A DNA stretch of 64,000 nucleotides from Isoetes taiwanensis (taxonomy: Eukaryota > Streptophyta > Lycopodiopsida > Isoetales > Isoetaceae). The notes under the pieces were generated by a model. It did no database searches and was not told where the DNA came from. It worked only from the letters and a program-made list of their open reading frames with translations. The position numbers and the translations under genes are program-made. The DNA lies in assembly GCA_021234155.1 (NCBI GenBank), contig JAJEKV010000412.1, forward strand, positions 62,001 through 126,000. The letters are read 5' to 3'. Below, in pieces: positions 35,075 through 45,896 of this stretch (the first letter of the stretch is position 1; every line of letters begins with the position of its first letter).

Positions 35075-36579
35075 TGTAACGGACCTAGCAACCTAGCACC
35101 AACATTAAGATGTAAGTAACGTTGCCATTATATAAGAGTGCATTTTCAATGGTAAAATAAATGATTATGTGCTAGGAATACATGCATGCAATGTGTCCAT
35201 GCATGCAGTGTGTGCATGCATGCATGCATGCAAGGGCATTGCTAGGTTATATAAGCGCAACAATATTATTCTTGATTTCTTGGGGAAGGAGTTTTCCATG
35301 GGAAAGAAGTCTTTTTTGTGATGGTGAAGCATTCGGAAGGAGATAGATTGCGAGATGGATTACGAAGGAGTGAGTTGCGTGTAGAGATCACGGGAGCATT
35401 CTTTGGGACCGCAGAGACACAAGCGGGATTTCAGTGGGGATCAAGCCTTACACACGGGGTTTTCTAGTGTAGTATCTACGTGCTTGTTTTCATTTGTTGT
35501 TATGCATCCAACATGGGATTGAATTGGATTATATGAGCATGGTTGTGAACATGAACGCACGGCTTATGGATAGTGAATCTTTGAAAGATGGTAGATGTTA
35601 TCTTTTATTTAATGGCGATGGTTACATATTGCATTATTGAGGCTATAATAATTATTGAGTCATGGTTGGACTTTTTCTTGCTACATAAAGTGTGTATTAT
35701 GGAATGAACTTGATGTTGAGCTTGTTAAGGCATGTGTCATAATGATAGTGAATTGTAAGTAATTATCTATGGTGTAATTCTTTGATATAGACCTGCGGGG
35801 CGAGTCTAGGTGCGATGGTCTAGACTCGCGGTTATTACGCGGTGCTATGTAAATGGTATTATTTGAACATCGGGCGTTGGTGCCGTATGGTACAACGTCA
35901 TGCAAACTAAGTGGTCCTCCAATCTTTGGGCCTAGGCGTGGATGGGTGTGTACACACGTGGTTACCCCGCCTCTATGTCACTGGCCTGATCAGCCGAGGT
36001 GACCTTGCTCAGACCCAGAGGAATATTGGTTGCAATGTTGATGCTATGATTGCTTGGTTATTATATATGTGGTCTTCTTTGTGGAATTAAGTTGCATCGG
36101 TCATGCTTTTTGGACTAGTTACTTGGATTGCGGTGTAAGGTTAGGTTGTTGTTCTAGGTCAATGCTTTGTATTGTTGATGCTAGACATCCTAGATCCCCG
36201 ATCCCCACTTAGTCCGTGTGACTAACCCCGTGGTTGATGGTGTAAGCAGAGGTGTGAGATGCTCCGGAAAGTAGCCAAGCTTCGGAAAGGCGAGAGTAGA
36301 AGTGTGTGATTGCTATTCAATAAACTTGATTATTACTACCATTATTATTATTATATATGGGCTTGAAGCTATAACTATCAAGAACATTCATTGGGTGTGG
36401 GGATATTGCTGAGTAATGGGCAAGTATATGTTTGGGACCTTAAAATATGTATAAAGATTAAATTCTTTACCTAAGTATGCATGTATCAATTTCTTGAATC
36501 CCAGAGATTAAGTAGATCCAACGGTAGAGATCGATGGGATCTTCAGTTACCGAGAGGTTAACTGGCCAGGCCCGTCACA
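35075..36579 (+). repeat. 3' LTR of the LARD-like element
   Basis: Partner of 31388-32893; ends at CCCGTCACA, followed by the TCAAT target duplication. Confidence 0.9.
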
Positions 36580-36730
36580 TCAATTATACAGATATTTGGC
36601 CCATTAGTGGTATGAAAGAAGAGACATGGATTAACATTCAATGAATGCGCACCTTCAATACTGAGGCGCAACCACTAAAAATTACACCACCAAAAGGCAA
36701 AGCAGGAGGAGGGGCCAAAGGCCTAGCAAT

Positions 36731-36801
36731 CTACGTCTGATTCTTCTGCACCTCTTGATCAGACAGTGCATGATTCTCTGGCACGAAGCTAGGAAAATCA
36801 T
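36731..36801 (-). CDS. candidate terminal exon of an unidentified gene
   Basis: On the minus strand an acceptor TTTTTGCAG (ending 36802) is followed by two bases of a split codon and DFPSFVPENHALSDQEVQKN, ending with a TAG at 36731-36733. The peptide is compositionally protein-like and ends in a stop, as a last exon would. No family is recognised. It could belong with the exon at 37802-37870, but the phases do not join directly, so another exon would have to lie between. Confidence 0.3.
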
Positions 36802-37801
36802 CTGCAAAAATTGGGCATCACAACTACAAAACTGCAAAAGAAAAATCCACGAACAATCATATACCAATGGCATTGGTAATACATGGAAAAAATTAGTGGC
36901 TATTAATAGCCAAATGGCGATTTTTTAGGGGGTCTAGGCAATTTTTGCGGCGAATTTTATGAAGGGAGATTTTTTTTGAAAAAATAAAAAATAGCCATAG
37001 TTAAAACAAGTATTCCATTATTTTTTCAGGATTAGCCAAACTATTTTCCCCCTTTTCTAAAGAATAGAATAGAATAGAATAGAAAAAGGGATTAGCCTTT
37101 CTTTATATTACAATATTTATATGTTAAATCATTAATAGCCAAACAAATTGAATTCTTATTAAAGATTTTTACACATCCCCACCTACCATCATCAGTGATA
37201 GTAGTTTTCATATACCACTAGATGGCCAATATCCATGTAGATGCATAAAATAACATCTTCGTTCAAGGTTTAGAGATAAGTGCAATTTGATCGCCATATC
37301 TAGAAGGGTGTCATTACATTAAACGTAGTTTAGATTTTGGATGTTATAAGCTATTTTGTGAGCATCTATTAAAGCTTTTTCATATTATCTTATGTTCCTT
37401 GATTGCCGATTATTATTTGTAATTGTAGTACAATATGTCTAAAGCTACTGAATTTACATTTTTTTACTTTTCTAGTTAGAAAAAAATATTCATTTGAAAG
37501 TTTAAAGCAATATTTAATTCAAAAGTTTTGCCAAGTCCAAATACATGTAAATGCAACGATAATAATAACTTTAGCCAAATATATATCATAAAATACTGTA
37601 AGATTTTGAAAAATAGCCAAAGCATTTTTTATGAAAAAATATATACTATGCTTAATTTTTTCCCTGATTGGTATCTTTGGCAATCTGCAAACAAAATCCT
37701 CCATAAATATAAAGAACAAAGAAGAACCTCCAAGCTAAGCTGCAACTATGACCTCTAACAACAAAAGGCAATAAGAAGGCTTTAAATGATACAATTCTTA
37801 C

Positions 37802-37870
37802 TTGAATAGTTGTGCTTAGATCAAGACCAGAGATAGCAGGATATGTGAACATCCTCCAAACAAGGCCGAG
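37802..37870 (-). CDS. candidate internal exon of an unidentified gene
   Basis: On the minus strand, acceptor GTTGTGGCAG precedes 23 codons (LGLVWRMFTYPAISGLDLST plus TIQ) and a strong donor GTAAGAATTG follows. The other two frames contain stops, so the open frame matches the splice sites in phase 0. The protein is not recognised. Confidence 0.4.
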
Positions 37871-38252
37871 CTGCCACAACAAACCATATTTTCGTATCAT
37901 GCACAGAACAAAAATCTATATTTAGATAATCTGCAAGTAGCAAAATCTACTTGGCTTGGAGCGATGAGGGCAGGGTCTCCATCAAATCAATATGCAAGAC
38001 AAAGTGCCATTTTTCCATCAAACAATCTGAAACAAAATCCATAAAAAGGTAATCTGGATGGAGCAGTTCCAGAAAGGGCAAACACATGCACTAAAAAAAT
38101 GGGCGTCTCCAAACTTTCCAAAATAAACCACTCAAATTTTCAAAATAAAGATCACCATGAAGGTAAAATACTAAGTATTTACCATGCTTGTTTCCAAAGG
38201 CATTGCCTAGATGCCATTTAAACTGCATTCGAGGCTAACATAAGGTTGTAAC

Positions 38253-38278
38253 AAAAAAAAAAAAAAAAAAAAAAAAAT
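38253..38278. repeat. poly(A) tract
   Basis: About 26 consecutive A. There is no retroposed gene directly upstream that I can identify. Confidence 0.9.
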
Positions 38279-39893
38279 CCAAAATAGCAATCGCACTAAC
38301 TATACCCCTCCAACCTTAGCACAATTAGCCCCTAATTCCAATTCTTCAAAGTTATGGTTTTTGTGGCTCGTAAATTCAAAAGTTTTCTTCTCTGTGTAGA
38401 TTAGAATAAGATCTTCCAACAAGCTTAAATTGATCAAAATCAGATCATAATTGAAATTCTCAAGTGATGTTTAGATAGCATCACTTGTGAAAATTTTTTT
38501 ACAGCACTTCCTTAAAACACTATAACCTGAAGATTCCAACTCTGCTTAGATGATTCTGCTGCTACTAAATGGGCCTCACTCTCATCGATAAGTTTCATGA
38601 AGGGCACTTTTTTATTTGATCGCTCAGCCATTTTGAGCCAAGTATCCTATTTCTAGGAGTATTTTTGGAACATTTGCAAACTTGATGTTTCCTCGTAGTT
38701 TATAAATTTCTATTTCATATAGAAGATTGTAAAGCAAGGGTCTCCATAGATAAAAAAAAAAAAAAATTTAGATATTAAAAAATGCCTTTTCTTTTCGTTT
38801 TTCTAACAGCAGTTTTACTCCAATATTGCTTTGTTAGATGGTTATTATTGAACTTGACAAGCACAAGATCCTGCATGTCCCCTCAAACTTTCAGTTATGG
38901 CATTGGTTTTATTATGGTTCACCTTATTGCAATTTAGCTCATCAAATTACATCCATTGTGAGCGAGTAACCATTACATTTAATTCCCTTTTAAAATTATT
39001 GTACAATTGCATGTATATTTATAAATAACCATCTAAACATAGCAGTTATGACTGACCACTATGCCTTACAAATGCACACACGAATAATGCTTTGCATCGT
39101 GTGAAAGACCAGTTTTTTAACAACTTTCAGTTGCAATCGTGTTGGTTGTTGAGTACATCTATGCACTCTCTTTTGTACTCCGCTGCATTATATGCGACCA
39201 TCTCATTCTATCTATATGCTCTAAAATGAGTATCAATTTTTTGCCATGACCAAAATATCAGAAATTAGACAGCAATTGAGTGCCCTCAAAAGGGCTAAAA
39301 AAGGGCTAAAATGTGATGGTCCCATTTTTTTTCTTTGATAGACAGAGAGAGATTTCAAGTGCTAGACAGTAAAAAAAAGAACCAAGAGAATATACCATCA
39401 AAATCAAACAGCCATAAATATTACCCCTCTATGGGACTATCCAATAATTTCGGCATCATTTGGACAATCATAATTTTTCAAGACTACATTACACTTAAAC
39501 GAGGACAAGCAAAAGAAGGCTTAAGAAGGCTTTTCAGTTTAGGCTTGTCCTTTGCTTCACAAGCAATGATCCAGCAATGATGTAAGCAATTTGAAGGCAC
39601 ATTTAGGATCATGTGTGATTCTTGTTGCCAACATTATGTGTGACACTAGATCAAGAAGACTTGAGCTAAGGTTCAATCAACTACTCCAAATCCTTCCAAG
39701 TTCGGTCCTCTTATGTTGCTATATATTTACAAGTCATATATGTCTTTTTTTAATTTACCACCATGATCTCTTTTTCCGATTTTCTTCCAAACGAATTTCT
39801 CTCTGTCAAGATCCAAATTGTACCAGTTAATTCGACACAAGTTTTTGACTCTATTCAAGACCATCAAAACATAAACTTTCCATAAGAAATTAC

Positions 39894-40693
39894 CTCTACT
39901 TTTCTGCATTCCTTGTATGCATCAAATCTTTCCTGACATTTACTTTTGTCGAAGTTTGCATCCTCTAAACCTGCAATCAAAGACGTGCAGAATAATCTTG
40001 GCAGAGGTAAAAAATAAGGGGTGTTCACTTCAATAGCAGATAATAGTGCCCACAGAGACAAGTCCAGTTGTCATAGACTGTAAAGGGACAAGTCCAAGAC
40101 ATGAACAAATAACAAATTATCCTAAAAAGACCTTGCCAATCAGGGGTCTGCTAATATGAATACAGTTCCAAGTCGCAGCTTGCTGCTGTAAGGAAAAAAG
40201 AAAGAAAAACAAGCAATGCGTTTCCTATATTGGCAGAGACTAAAGAAGTTGATGCAGAGGACCTCCATGCATATTCAGGTGCAGTATTTCATGCAACTTC
40301 ATCATAGATGCCCAGCATAATGCAGCAAGAAATCGTTTTTGAACAAGGAACCTGAAGGATGTAAAATAAGCTGATGATGCTGCAGTTTTGCTTGCAGCAC
40401 ATATTATGATAACAATATATGATGAGCGTTTAAATGAAAAGGGCTCTTCATCACCAAATGACTTGATTTATAACGTCCCAAACTTTTCTAGCTAGAACAT
40501 TATGATTCCTAGCACGAAACTAAAGCATCAATTAAGTCCTCAGGTTTGTTGCAAAAATTTGGAGCTTACACTTGAGAGATGCAGCATACTGAGAAGCACA
40601 CATGGAATCAGCAAGGCGCATCAGTCCTGGTCCAAGTTTTGGGGGCGATTTGCGATCTATGCTTGCCGGAGATGCATCAGGAGAAGAGCTCAT
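39894..40693 (-). CDS. COX23: COX23-like twin CX9C mitochondrial protein (two exons seen)
   Basis: Exon 1 runs from the ATG at 40693 down to 40570 and ends before donor GTAAGC. Exon 2 is 39970-39894, between acceptor TTGATTGCAG and donor GTAATTT. The splice completes a TGT cysteine codon. The protein has CASQYAASLKC in exon 1/2 and CQERFDAYKEC in exon 2, i.e. two CX9C motifs separated by a ten-residue loop (LEDANFDKSK), which form the two disulphides of the CHCH fold. LADSMC...SLKCLE...DKSKCQE matches plant COX23 closely; COX23 works in the intermembrane space in copper supply to cytochrome c oxidase, imported through the MIA40 route. The N terminus is short and Pro/Ser-rich. The conserved basic tail (ERxARLERN-type) after exon 2 would need a third exon, which I could not find. 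Confidence 0.8.
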
Positions 40694-40957
40694 TCTTGAC
40701 ACATGCACACACGCCCTATTCCTGTGTTAAAACCTAATGTACCAAGTTCAAGAAAGCAAAACGGTGGTTCCCATGGCTACCGTGGATGCATCTTAGGTAA
40801 ACCCCAGCTAGTATAATCGCCTATGCAGGATGCAGCCGTGAAGAGAAGGAAGCCGACAGACGAAGGAGTGGGAAGGAAATTACTGGATTTTTCGAATTTC
40901 CAGAACTGTTGATGCCGAAAATAAAAGATCCGATGGACAGGAGTTTTTTTAGCTTAC

Positions 40958-41122
40958 ATGATTGCAGGAAATCGGGCAGCTTGGGTTAGGCAACCCTGCT
41001 AAAAACCAAACAAGCTGCTCATTCTCAGAAGCATCAACTAGCCTCGCCCTATCTGCTTCAAGGTTTGCAGAAGCCCGGAGTGCCGCACTAGCAGAGGTCG
41101 ATGCCGGTTTGTTGAATTTCAT
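40958..41122 (-). CDS. candidate first exon, unidentified
   Basis: An ATG at 41120-41122 (minus strand) opens 55 codons, MKFNKPASTSASAALRASAN, then LEADRARLVDASENEQLVWF and so on, ending at CAT before donor GTAAGC. The alanine/arginine-rich start resembles a targeting or coiled segment. It lies upstream of COX23 exon 1 on the same strand, but the splice phases do not fit a simple join, so it may be a separate gene, an alternative first exon or chance. No family is recognised. Confidence 0.35.
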
Positions 41123-41912
41123 GGCGTCGAAGCAATAGCCACTGCCTAATCTTGCGTTTTATGCTTTTTTAGCAATTCAGCAATCTCTTTACAGCAAAGT
41201 AAGCAACCCCATATTCATGGGCATGTTGGCAGCTATCAATTACAGCAGTTTGATGAAGCTCCTTACCATCCTTAACATGAAAAAAAATCGTTCTATGGTG
41301 GGAACAGGAGCCTGAATCTCTACTCCATTAAAATATTCCAAAGTTCGGGGTAGAGCAAGATATCTCTTAAATCCTCATGGATGGATTAGCTCCATTACCA
41401 GCGATAAAGATACAGATTGATAGTGTCCCCTCTGCAAATTCGTGGGCAGGTCCTGTGCTTCCTTCTTCCCCCTTAGATCAAACATCACTAGCCGGATTCA
41501 CATCTTTACACATTATTATTATACGGCATGGACCTCCGATAGCGCATGGACAAGTCGTAAGATAGATGATGGGTTTTGTTGCTGCAAATGTCTTCAAGCA
41601 TTTCCATGATTTGTAGCCACATGTTTGAACCGATTTCTTTACTCAAAGCATTGTCAAAGAGAAAGGAATGTACTATGTTAGATTACCTGGGCAAAATCCG
41701 TAACAATGAACGAAGTCCCCAATCTGCAGGAAATCTGCGCAGCAAATGGACAGCTCAAGCAAACAACGATTCTTCGGCCGAGGTTGAGTCGAAAAAAGGA
41801 CAGCGCCCTTTAGGGTTAGGTTTTATGTATATTTGGAAAAAGGGCAGCGTGCCCCTTTCATGATAAAAAGGTGGAGTTCTCAGTTTTGCTACATGAGGGT
41901 AGTTGCATTGCA

Positions 41913-42923
41913 ATGAGTTTCCCACAAGCGTACACAGAACTTCCATACTGGAGGAAGAGAGCAGAGGCAGTGCAAAGCACAAGCGCAATGCTTGTGGAGA
42001 TTAAAGGTTTTATCGAAAGATTTTCAAGTTTACAACAAGAGCAAAAAGAATGGGCACATAGAGTTTACAAGGGGGAAGCACTTGCATGGTTTCTCTACGA
42101 GGTAAATCACATAGAAGGGGAGGGTTTGGGCACATTGAAGAAGATAAAAGAAGCTATATCTAATGGTATTCTAGAGTTGGATGCTCAACATCTCTACACT
42201 ATTGATGATAAATTGAAAGCTGTAAATTGTTTGCACAATACATTACGGCACTGGTTTGAAAGTGGTGGGGAAAATTCAATTCCACACTTAGATGAGGATA
42301 CATTGCTGAAATCTCATCAGGCCCTCCTGGGCCCTATATGGCCCAAGATGGCTGGACGGTTCAGGAACAAATCCGAGATTGTCTATGTAGAAAGGCTAAA
42401 CGGGAGTAAACATTATTTTTCTCCACCAGAGAAAGTGGTGCCTGCCTTAAAGAAGCTATTGAAGAACGCGAATCACGAGTTAGAGAAGATATTCTCTGTG
42501 GAGAATATGCTCGAAAAAAGGATTGAATCCTTGTTCAAGTTTGCAGGTAGGTTTTTTTTCGAGTATGAGTGTATTCATCCTTTTGTTGATGGGAATGGGA
42601 AAATTGGACGAGTCATGCTCGCTTACATTCTCCAGAATGTTACTTTGGTGTTCCCAAATATTCTCCTGGTGGATCATTTAGTTTCCTCGAAGGATGATCC
42701 GCCTTTTGTGGACGAAGATGACTACCAAAGGTGTTTTGAGATGGCTCATGAGTCTGCTGATGAAGTTCCAAGGGATCTCACTGCCCTTATCATCGAAGGG
42801 GTTTATGTGGGATGGAAGACATTTTTTCATGCCTTGGAGGCACGTCCAGACAAGCGTTATAGGAATGATGAAACAACAACATCTCAAAAACCAAGCAGCA
42901 GCAGCAGGAGCAACAATGATTAA
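41913..42923 (+). CDS. Fic-domain protein (putative AMP transferase)
   Basis: Uninterrupted 336-codon gene. The first in-frame ATG is at 41913 (MSFPQAYTELPYW); an in-frame GTG further upstream is not a likely plant start. Fic motif: HPFVDGNGKIGR at residues 222-233, with catalytic His222, Asp226 and final Arg233; the first Arg of the usual GNGRxxR is Lys. The target-binding flap before it is visible (AGRFRNKSEIVYV, about residues 147-159, then YFSPPEKVV). Near residue 68, VNHIEGEG resembles the N-terminal inhibitory helix (S/T)xxxEG, keeping Glu and Gly but with Val in place of Ser/Thr. The C terminus is Ser-rich and disordered. Fic enzymes transfer AMP from ATP to Ser/Thr/Tyr of targets. The gene lies divergent from the COX23-like gene, 1.2 kb away. 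No intron or frameshift. Confidence 0.9.
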   Translation: MSFPQAYTELPYWRKRAEAVQSTSAMLVEIKGFIERFSSLQQEQKEWAHRVYKGEALAWFLYEVNHIEGEGLGTLKKIKEAISNGILELDAQHLYTIDDKLKAVNCLHNTLRHWFESGGENSIPHLDEDTLLKSHQALLGPIWPKMAGRFRNKSEIVYVERLNGSKHYFSPPEKVVPALKKLLKNANHELEKIFSVENMLEKRIESLFKFAGRFFFEYECIHPFVDGNGKIGRVMLAYILQNVTLVFPNILLVDHLVSSKDDPPFVDEDDYQRCFEMAHESADEVPRDLTALIIEGVYVGWKTFFHALEARPDKRYRNDETTTSQKPSSSSRSNND

Positions 42924-43294
42924 ATAGTTTTATGGCTATGGAGACCATGGGACCATAGGTTTATGGCACCATTATACATAGGAAACTTAAGAGGCTCGAT
43001 TGGATTAACTTTGTGTAATTACAACTAGAATATGTATGGAGATATTAATTCAACTTTTTTAGAATCTAATGTTAAGCCTTTCAAGGAAAAAGAAAAAATT
43101 TTGAGATTAAATTTTTTGAAGGGTAAGAAAGCTAGATACTTCGCGGACCATCAGAGGAAAATATTCTATCTCTTGGACCATCATCTCAGAACTTTCTGGC
43201 GAAGGGCTCTCAGAAAGCCTATACAGCCTACAAGGAGGATCACTTTTATGCAATGAGTGTAATACTTATAGCAGCTCTATGATCCTCAAGAGGC
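42924..43294. other. 3' flank of the Fic gene
   Basis: AT-rich, probable 3' untranslated region and spacer; no gene. Confidence 0.5.
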
Positions 43295-44440
43295 TTGAGC
43301 AACAGTACCCTTGTTGATAGGTCCAGCACTGAAAATCACAGAGCCCAATGTCGTCCAAGGCCTACAGCATCTTGCCAATGGGAAGGAGCAGACTTAGACT
43401 ATATGCAGGCAAAGTTTCTCAGATGGGTAGAGCCGCCCATAGTACCTCATCATAAATGCATCGTTCAACAGGGCATTATAGGAAGGCTTCTCACCCTGCA
43501 GTGGACCACTAGTAGGGTTGTTCCCATCTACAAGGCTACCCCACAATGCCCAGCCAATGACCGAACAATCATGGCCAGTTTGCTATTTGCAAAACTGTTG
43601 GCCAGCATTCTCGAGCAGCAGTTTGACGAGGTGGGTGAAGGCAGCAGAAGTGCGAGCCCTCATATAAGCAGGATTTAGGCCTTGACACTCAATCATTGAT
43701 CATATTTTCACACTGCGAACTTTGATTGAAGATAGCAGGAATCGTTGTATTGCTGCTTCTGCGTTTGTGATATGTACCTCGAGAAAAGCTGTGGGGAAGA
43801 CTGCGACAGTTGGGGACCAAATGTGGGATATATGCTATATGAGACATGCTCAAAGTGGTTGGAATTAGACCAACCATTCAATAGTAGTATTGGAGTCCGC
43901 CTGGGATGCCCTCTCTCAACGAACACTGTTTAGTCCTTACATTGATCAATTGAAAAGCTGGGTTGCTGAGAACGGAGGCAGCGAAGCCCAACTTTTGTAC
44001 CAGATAGCTCATATATGCTGATGATGTGGGCCTCTTAGCTTACACCCCGAAAGATATGCAGCTCCATTTGGATACCCTGGACACATTTTGCCGGGCCACT
44101 AACATGCGCGTAAATTTGGCCAAGACTAAGGTGTTGCTCGTCTCATCATCACATCCATCAAGGCCCCCTTCATTCACTTATTGAGGGCAAAATGTGGAGG
44201 TAACACCCAGGAATGGCGTTTCTCTCTACCATGTACTGGGACACTTCCATCTGGTTACGAGTGATAGGGAATTGAAAGGCATTATATATACATTTGAGTA
44301 CAACAGTCACAAAGCAGAGCTCTGCGACTAGGCTTATCAGCCGCACTTGTTTAGGATCTTAGTGGAGCCTATTCTTCTATACAGCATTGAAATCTGGGAT
44401 GGGGTGATGTCCCTAGACACCTGGACAATGTTCATCTCTC
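43295..44440 (+). pseudogene. LINE reverse transcriptase fragment
   Basis: RT order on the plus strand: WTTSRVVPIYKATPQCPAND (about 43500), LFAKLLASILEQ (43590), DHIFTLRTLIEDS-like region (43700), then the YADD box in frame as YADDVGLLAYTPKDMQLHL (about 44012), MRVNLAKTKVLLVSSS (44105) and VEPILLYSIEIWD (44370). Several frameshifts interrupt. The same blocks occur at 47.8-48.95 kb. No endonuclease part is recognised to the left, so the copy is 5' truncated. Confidence 0.8.
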
Positions 44441-44469
44441 CAACCTGGCTTATATTGTGACAATGGGTC

Positions 44470-45693
44470 CACAACTCCTTAAAACCTGCTAGTTGCTTTT
44501 CCCTTGTAGAATGATTGTTTCTGCCCTGGGGTTAGCGGTGCTTCCTCCAAGCTTAGTGCTTTGTCTTCGGCCTCCCCAACTGTTTTTGGATTGATGGCCC
44601 GGACTAATCTCTTAATGTTGCTATTCAATCTCTCAATATAACCATCCACAACCTGCCTCTCTGTGGTCCTTGGAACATTTAGCCTTAGCCTCATAAATTC
44701 CTCTGTATATTTGGCCATTGATAGGTTCCCCTGATCCAATCTATAGAACTATTGAAGTTGCCTACTTGTGTGCGACCTTGGGACATAATGCTTGTGGAAA
44801 GTCTTACTGAAGGTTCTGAATCTGCAATTGTTTCTTTTTAGCTTGTTTGACTTAGCATATCCTTTCCACCAAATACATGATGGGCCAATCAAATTTATTG
44901 TTGCCACCTTTTCTATGTTTTTATCTTTCATCCCATATGAGTTTCCAAAGTCTTCCATTTCATCCAATCAAGCTTCAACTTCCATTCCTGACCTGTCCTT
45001 CCTGGAGAACTACCCCAATTTTCGAGTTCTCCACACGTTGCTCATGGCACTATCGATCTTTTCTTGGTAGTCCCCTGCCCTATGGTTCCTGTGCTTGCCT
45101 TGTGAGATGTCTGTCTCATTTTCAGAGCTGCTCCAAGATTCACTGTTTGTATTGTCCGTTTGGCTGGAGCTAGAAGGAGTTGGGCTTCTCCTGCTTCTTC
45201 TTTTCCTCTTTCTGTTCTTCTCAGGCACATGGACTTCCTCCTATTCTAGTTGAGCTACTTGGTCTAGTTCCCGAAGTGGTGGAGGCGTGTGCATGCATTA
45301 GTGGCGTTGCTCATTGCATCAGTTGTTCCATTCGGTTATGCATATGTACAAGCCTCCGATTGATGGCTTCAGTCGACATGTCCTCCTCGTCCTCGTGTTC
45401 TCGGCCGAAACGTTTTCTAGGTTGCCAGTGATGTTGCATGCCTTAACCTTATGAGCCTGACCTGGTGTTTCTGGCTGCAAATATTAGTCACCATGTTTGT
45501 TATTCAAGGTTATCCATTATGGCGACATTAATATATTAATTCTTATTACCCATAAAAGAAATCAAATTGAAACTCAATTTATAAGTTAACAATGAATTAT
45601 TTTATTTTAAATAAAAATAATAGTACTTGAAAATTTAAAACATTTGATATGTCTTAATACATAGGGAAGGAAGGAAAGTGTTTAGTGCTGGGA
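44470..45693 (-). pseudogene. gag fragment of the chromovirus family (minus strand)
   Basis: Near-identical to 13.3-14.55 kb in the other orientation. On the minus strand it reads EKNRKRKRRSRRSPTPSSSS at 45160-45225 and LSMAKYTEEFMRLRLNVPRT at about 44660-44720, then AEDKALSLEEAPLTPGQKQS. The frames are broken. Protease and pol are absent because the fragment is cut at about 44470. Its right end abuts the inverted-duplication arm at 45694. Confidence 0.8.
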
Positions 45694-45734
45694 AGGTTGA
45701 TGAATTCCTGAACCATTGATGGGCTATCTGGTAT

Positions 45735-45896
45735 TGAGGTTGACTTATTACTGGTAAGGTTTTTCCCTCGAAAACCTTTCGGGGCGGGGGTTTTTTAATC
45801 CTGTCAGTAATACGTTTGCTGCTCTCTTTTTTGTTTGGGTCCCATAGGCTAGTTGGTCTCCGTGGACGCTAAAAATCTATTCTATTCTATTCTATT
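45735..45896 (+). mobile_element. 5'-truncated LINE insertion: 3' hairpin and ATTCT tail
   Basis: The left arm shows the empty site: GGTATGCTCTCATTG there corresponds to GGTAT at 45730 and CTCATTG at 45897. The insert holds the hairpin (45747-45811), TTGGGTCCCATAGGCTAGTT (45837) and ends in repeated ATTCT. The same string occurs at 63006-63156 at the end of the longer LINE. Confidence 0.85.
45747..45811 (+). ncRNA. LINE 3' stem-loop (copy 2)
   Basis: ATTACTG at 45747-45753 pairs with CAGTAAT at 45805-45811. Inner GC-rich stem and a TTCG apex loop. The outer pairs differ from copy 1 (TTATCGC/GCGATAA) and copy 3 but remain complementary. Confidence 0.65.

Larger units (their letters stand above)
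31388..36579 (+). mobile_element. complete non-autonomous LTR retrotransposon (LARD-like)
   Basis: LTRs of about 1.5 kb (31388-32893 and 35075-36579) start TGTAACGGACC and end CCCGTCACA. The insertion is bordered by TCAAT at 31383-31387 and 36580-36584, a 5-bp target duplication. The primer site TTGGTATCAGAGC is at about 32895 and a purine tract GGAGGAGAGA at about 35064, directly before the 3' LTR. The 2.2-kb interior has no frame with gag, protease, RT or integrase motifs, as in large retrotransposon derivatives that need another element's enzymes. It also contains a 24-base T run (34512-34535). The 3' orientation is set by PBS and purine tract. Confidence 0.9.

Noticed and set aside
41871-41912. 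Upstream GTG start for the Fic gene
   Set aside because: A plant gene would start at ATG; the first in-frame ATG at 41913 gives a sensible N terminus.
41913-42923. Fic gene as bacterial contamination
   Set aside because: It lies in continuous sequence between plant-like exons and LINE remnants, with plant-like base composition; lateral origin remains possible but not contamination.
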